A stretch of 64,000 nucleotides of DNA from contig NZ_JBNNIX010000002.1 of NCBI RefSeq assembly GCF_050269735.1, forward strand, positions 186,001 through 250,000, written 5' to 3'. The DNA comes from Paenisporosarcina sp050269735 (GTDB taxonomy: Bacteria > Bacillota > Bacilli > Bacillales_A > Planococcaceae). A program made the translations under genes and the position numbers. Position 1 is the first letter of the stretch. Every line of letters begins with the position of its first letter. Shown here in pieces: positions 62,356 to 64,000 of this stretch. The notes under the pieces were generated by a model, which worked only from the letters and a program-made list of their open reading frames with translations, did not search any database and was not told the DNA's origin.

Positions 62356-63168
62356 ATGAAAACGATTGTATTTGTTGGAGCGGGTTCAATGGCGCAAGCG
62401 ATGATTCATGGCTGGATGAAAGAAGCGACTGTTTCCCCGGAGAACGTATTTGTAATGAACAAATCCGATCGCAAAAAGTTGACTTCTCTTAACGAAACAT
62501 ACGGCGTTCAAGTCGTTTCTGAAAACAAAGATGTTTTAAAAACAGCTGATTTAATTATTTTGGCGATGAAGCCTAAAGATGTTCAGGCGGGCATGCAGGC
62601 AGTAGCCCCTTACCTTTCCAAAACTGCTGTAGTGCTGTCAATTCTTGCAGGAGTTCCTATAACGACAATCGCTCAAGGACTTGGCGAACGTCCAATTGCC
62701 CGTTGTATGCCAAATACGTCGGCTACAATCGGAATGTCTGCAAGTGCAGTAGCCTGGAATGAACTGATGACTCAAACTGATAAAGAGGAAATCTTGAAAC
62801 TTCTGGGTACAATTGGATCTGTCATTGAGGTAGAAGAAGATCAACTACATGTCATTACGGCTTTATCCGGTAGTGGTCCAGCATATGTTTATTACTTTGT
62901 CGAAGCCTTTGAAAAAGCTGCAGTCGCAAGTGGACTTGACCAACAAATTGCTCGTAACTTACTCGTCCAAACATTGGCCGGGTCAGCTGAGATGTTAAAA
63001 CAATCATCCGATTCTCCATCTACGCTGCGAGAACATGTCACAAGTCCTGGCGGGACAACGGAAGCCGGGATTCAAGCATTGCAGGAGAAAGGGTTTATCG
63101 ACATGCTTGGAAGTTGCTTGAACGAAGCTGAATCACGTTCTCGTGAGCTTGGGAAGCGCTATATTTAG
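62356..63168 (+). CDS. proC: Pyrroline-5-carboxylate reductase
   Basis: 270 residues. N-terminal Rossmann motif FVGAGSMAQAMI and the C-terminal signature ALSGSGPAYVYYFVEAF, then REHVTSPGGTTEAGIQAL. It reduces P5C to proline. The B. subtilis equivalent at this locus is proI (yqjO), and the yqjP/yqjQ and yqjM neighbours agree. AAAGGAGGAGTAAC precedes the ATG. Controlled by the T-box upstream. Confidence 0.97.
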   Translation: MKTIVFVGAGSMAQAMIHGWMKEATVSPENVFVMNKSDRKKLTSLNETYGVQVVSENKDVLKTADLIILAMKPKDVQAGMQAVAPYLSKTAVVLSILAGVPITTIAQGLGERPIARCMPNTSATIGMSASAVAWNELMTQTDKEEILKLLGTIGSVIEVEEDQLHVITALSGSGPAYVYYFVEAFEKAAVASGLDQQIARNLLVQTLAGSAEMLKQSSDSPSTLREHVTSPGGTTEAGIQALQEKGFIDMLGSCLNEAESRSRELGKRYI

Positions 63169-63217
63169 GGTGAATTTGCTATACTACCTCATATACATAA
63201 AGGAGGAATAACATTTT

Positions 63218-64000
63218 ATGGCAAAAGCTAAATTATTTGAAGAATATACAATAAAAAATGTGACGTTCAAAAATCGAATCGTAATGGCACCGATGTGCAT
63301 GTATTCAAGTCACAATCAAGATGGGCAGGTTGAAGATTGGCATCGTGTTCACTACCCAACTCGCGCTGTGGGTCAAGTTGGCTTAATCATATTGGAGGCT
63401 ACTGCCGTCTTACCTGAAGGTCGAATATCTGCACAGGACCTTGGCATATGGAGTGATGAACACACAACCGGATTATCTGAACTCGTTCAATCCGTGAAAG
63501 TGCATGGCTCAAAAACTGGCATCCAGCTTGCGCACGCAGGCCGTAAAGCAACGGTGGATGGTGACATTTTTGCCCCTTCTCCTTTAGCATTTAATGATCA
63601 ATATAAAACACCGGTTGAAATGTCAAAAGATGATATTGCTAAAACAGTTAATGCTTTTAAAGCAGGTGCAATCCGTGCGAAAGAAGCTGGATTCGATGTC
63701 ATTGAACTGCACGGTGCGCATGGCTACCTAATCAATGAGTTTTTATCCCCACTTACGAATAAACGCACGGATGAATACGGCGGAAGCGACGAAAATCGTT
63801 ACCGTTTACTTCGTGAAGTAATTGAAGCAGTACGCAGTGTTTGGGAAGGACCATTATTTGTCCGCATTTCTGCACACGATTATACGGAAGGCGGCATGAC
63901 ACCAGAATCCTATGTAACGATGACCAAATGGATGAAAGAACAAGACATTGATTTGATCGACGTCAGTTCAGGAGCGAATGTTCCAGCAACGATCGATTCC
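63218..64000 (+). CDS. namA: NADPH dehydrogenase NamA/YqjM (old yellow enzyme), 5' part
   Basis: The first 261 codons are visible; the gene runs off the right edge. ATG 63218 follows AAAGGAGGAATAAC. NRIVMAPMCMYSS contains the YqjM-type Cys that tunes FMN, GIQLAHAGRKA and ELHGAHGYLINEFLSPLTN contribute FMN and substrate contacts, and NKRTDEYGG follows. It reduces activated C=C bonds, in detoxification or the oxidative stress response. It lies 49 bp after proC with no terminator between, so cotranscription is possible. Confidence 0.95.
   Translation, partial: MAKAKLFEEYTIKNVTFKNRIVMAPMCMYSSHNQDGQVEDWHRVHYPTRAVGQVGLIILEATAVLPEGRISAQDLGIWSDEHTTGLSELVQSVKVHGSKTGIQLAHAGRKATVDGDIFAPSPLAFNDQYKTPVEMSKDDIAKTVNAFKAGAIRAKEAGFDVIELHGAHGYLINEFLSPLTNKRTDEYGGSDENRYRLLREVIEAVRSVWEGPLFVRISAHDYTEGGMTPESYVTMTKWMKEQDIDLIDVSSGANVPATIDS

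Overview
The window reads as chromosome of a low-GC, endospore-forming member of the Bacillales, most likely a Planococcaceae/Caryophanaceae relative (Sporosarcina, Psychrobacillus, Lysinibacillus type). The basis is strong ribosome binding sites with many TTG/GTG starts, a CwlJ-type spore cortex hydrolase, a T-box, and a gene order that parallels the Bacillus subtilis ccdA-ccdC-yneK / citB / yneP-yneQ / yneR-plsY-parE-parC neighbourhood with insertions. Genus assignment is inference; no rRNA or tRNA gene was seen.

Layout. 0-3.4 kb: a truncated phosphodiesterase-like exported protein, a secreted beta-propeller-like protein and an MFS transporter. 3.4-15 kb: conserved core (parC, parE, plsY, yneR-like, yneQ, yneP, cwlJ, acnA) interrupted by a decayed AMP-binding (acyl-CoA synthetase) pseudogene and two long perfect palindromes. 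acnA carries a textbook CcpC operator arrangement. 15-27.5 kb: small metabolic, stress and repair genes (DinB-like, DCC, radical SAM YfkAB, AlkD-like, GlsB-like, mscL, a DRGH nuclease), then cytochrome maturation genes (Sco, CcdC, a thioredoxin-like protein, CcdA) and the YvrJ/DUF2922/DUF1659 trio. 27.6-34.4 kb: bioB, a heterodimeric BmrCD-type multidrug exporter, and a Y-family polymerase under a promoter covered by two LexA boxes.

34.4-57.3 kb is the accessory region. It holds six tandem 21-bp repeats, a complete bacterial Pnkp/Hen1 RNA repair operon, a GC-richer three-gene ABC exporter, and two copies of a roughly 250-bp structured repeat that bracket a cargo segment (DUF445, SGNH hydrolase plus ABC exporter, DUF4188). 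It continues with a signal-peptidase-like lipoprotein lacking the catalytic lysine, a long same-strand cluster of lipoproteins and small proteins behind an Opp-type permease pair without ATPase or binding protein, a true signal peptidase I, and two neighbouring genes each broken by one in-frame stop. 57.4-64 kb returns to core metabolism: argGH, the yqjQ/yqjP pair, a proline T-box followed by proC, and the start of namA (yqjM).

The strongest candidates for a distinctive system are the Pnkp/Hen1 operon (known in type, with no ribotoxin visible beside it), the paired 250-bp repeats (not recognised) and the orphan permease/lipoprotein cluster at 50.5-54.7 kb (not recognised).
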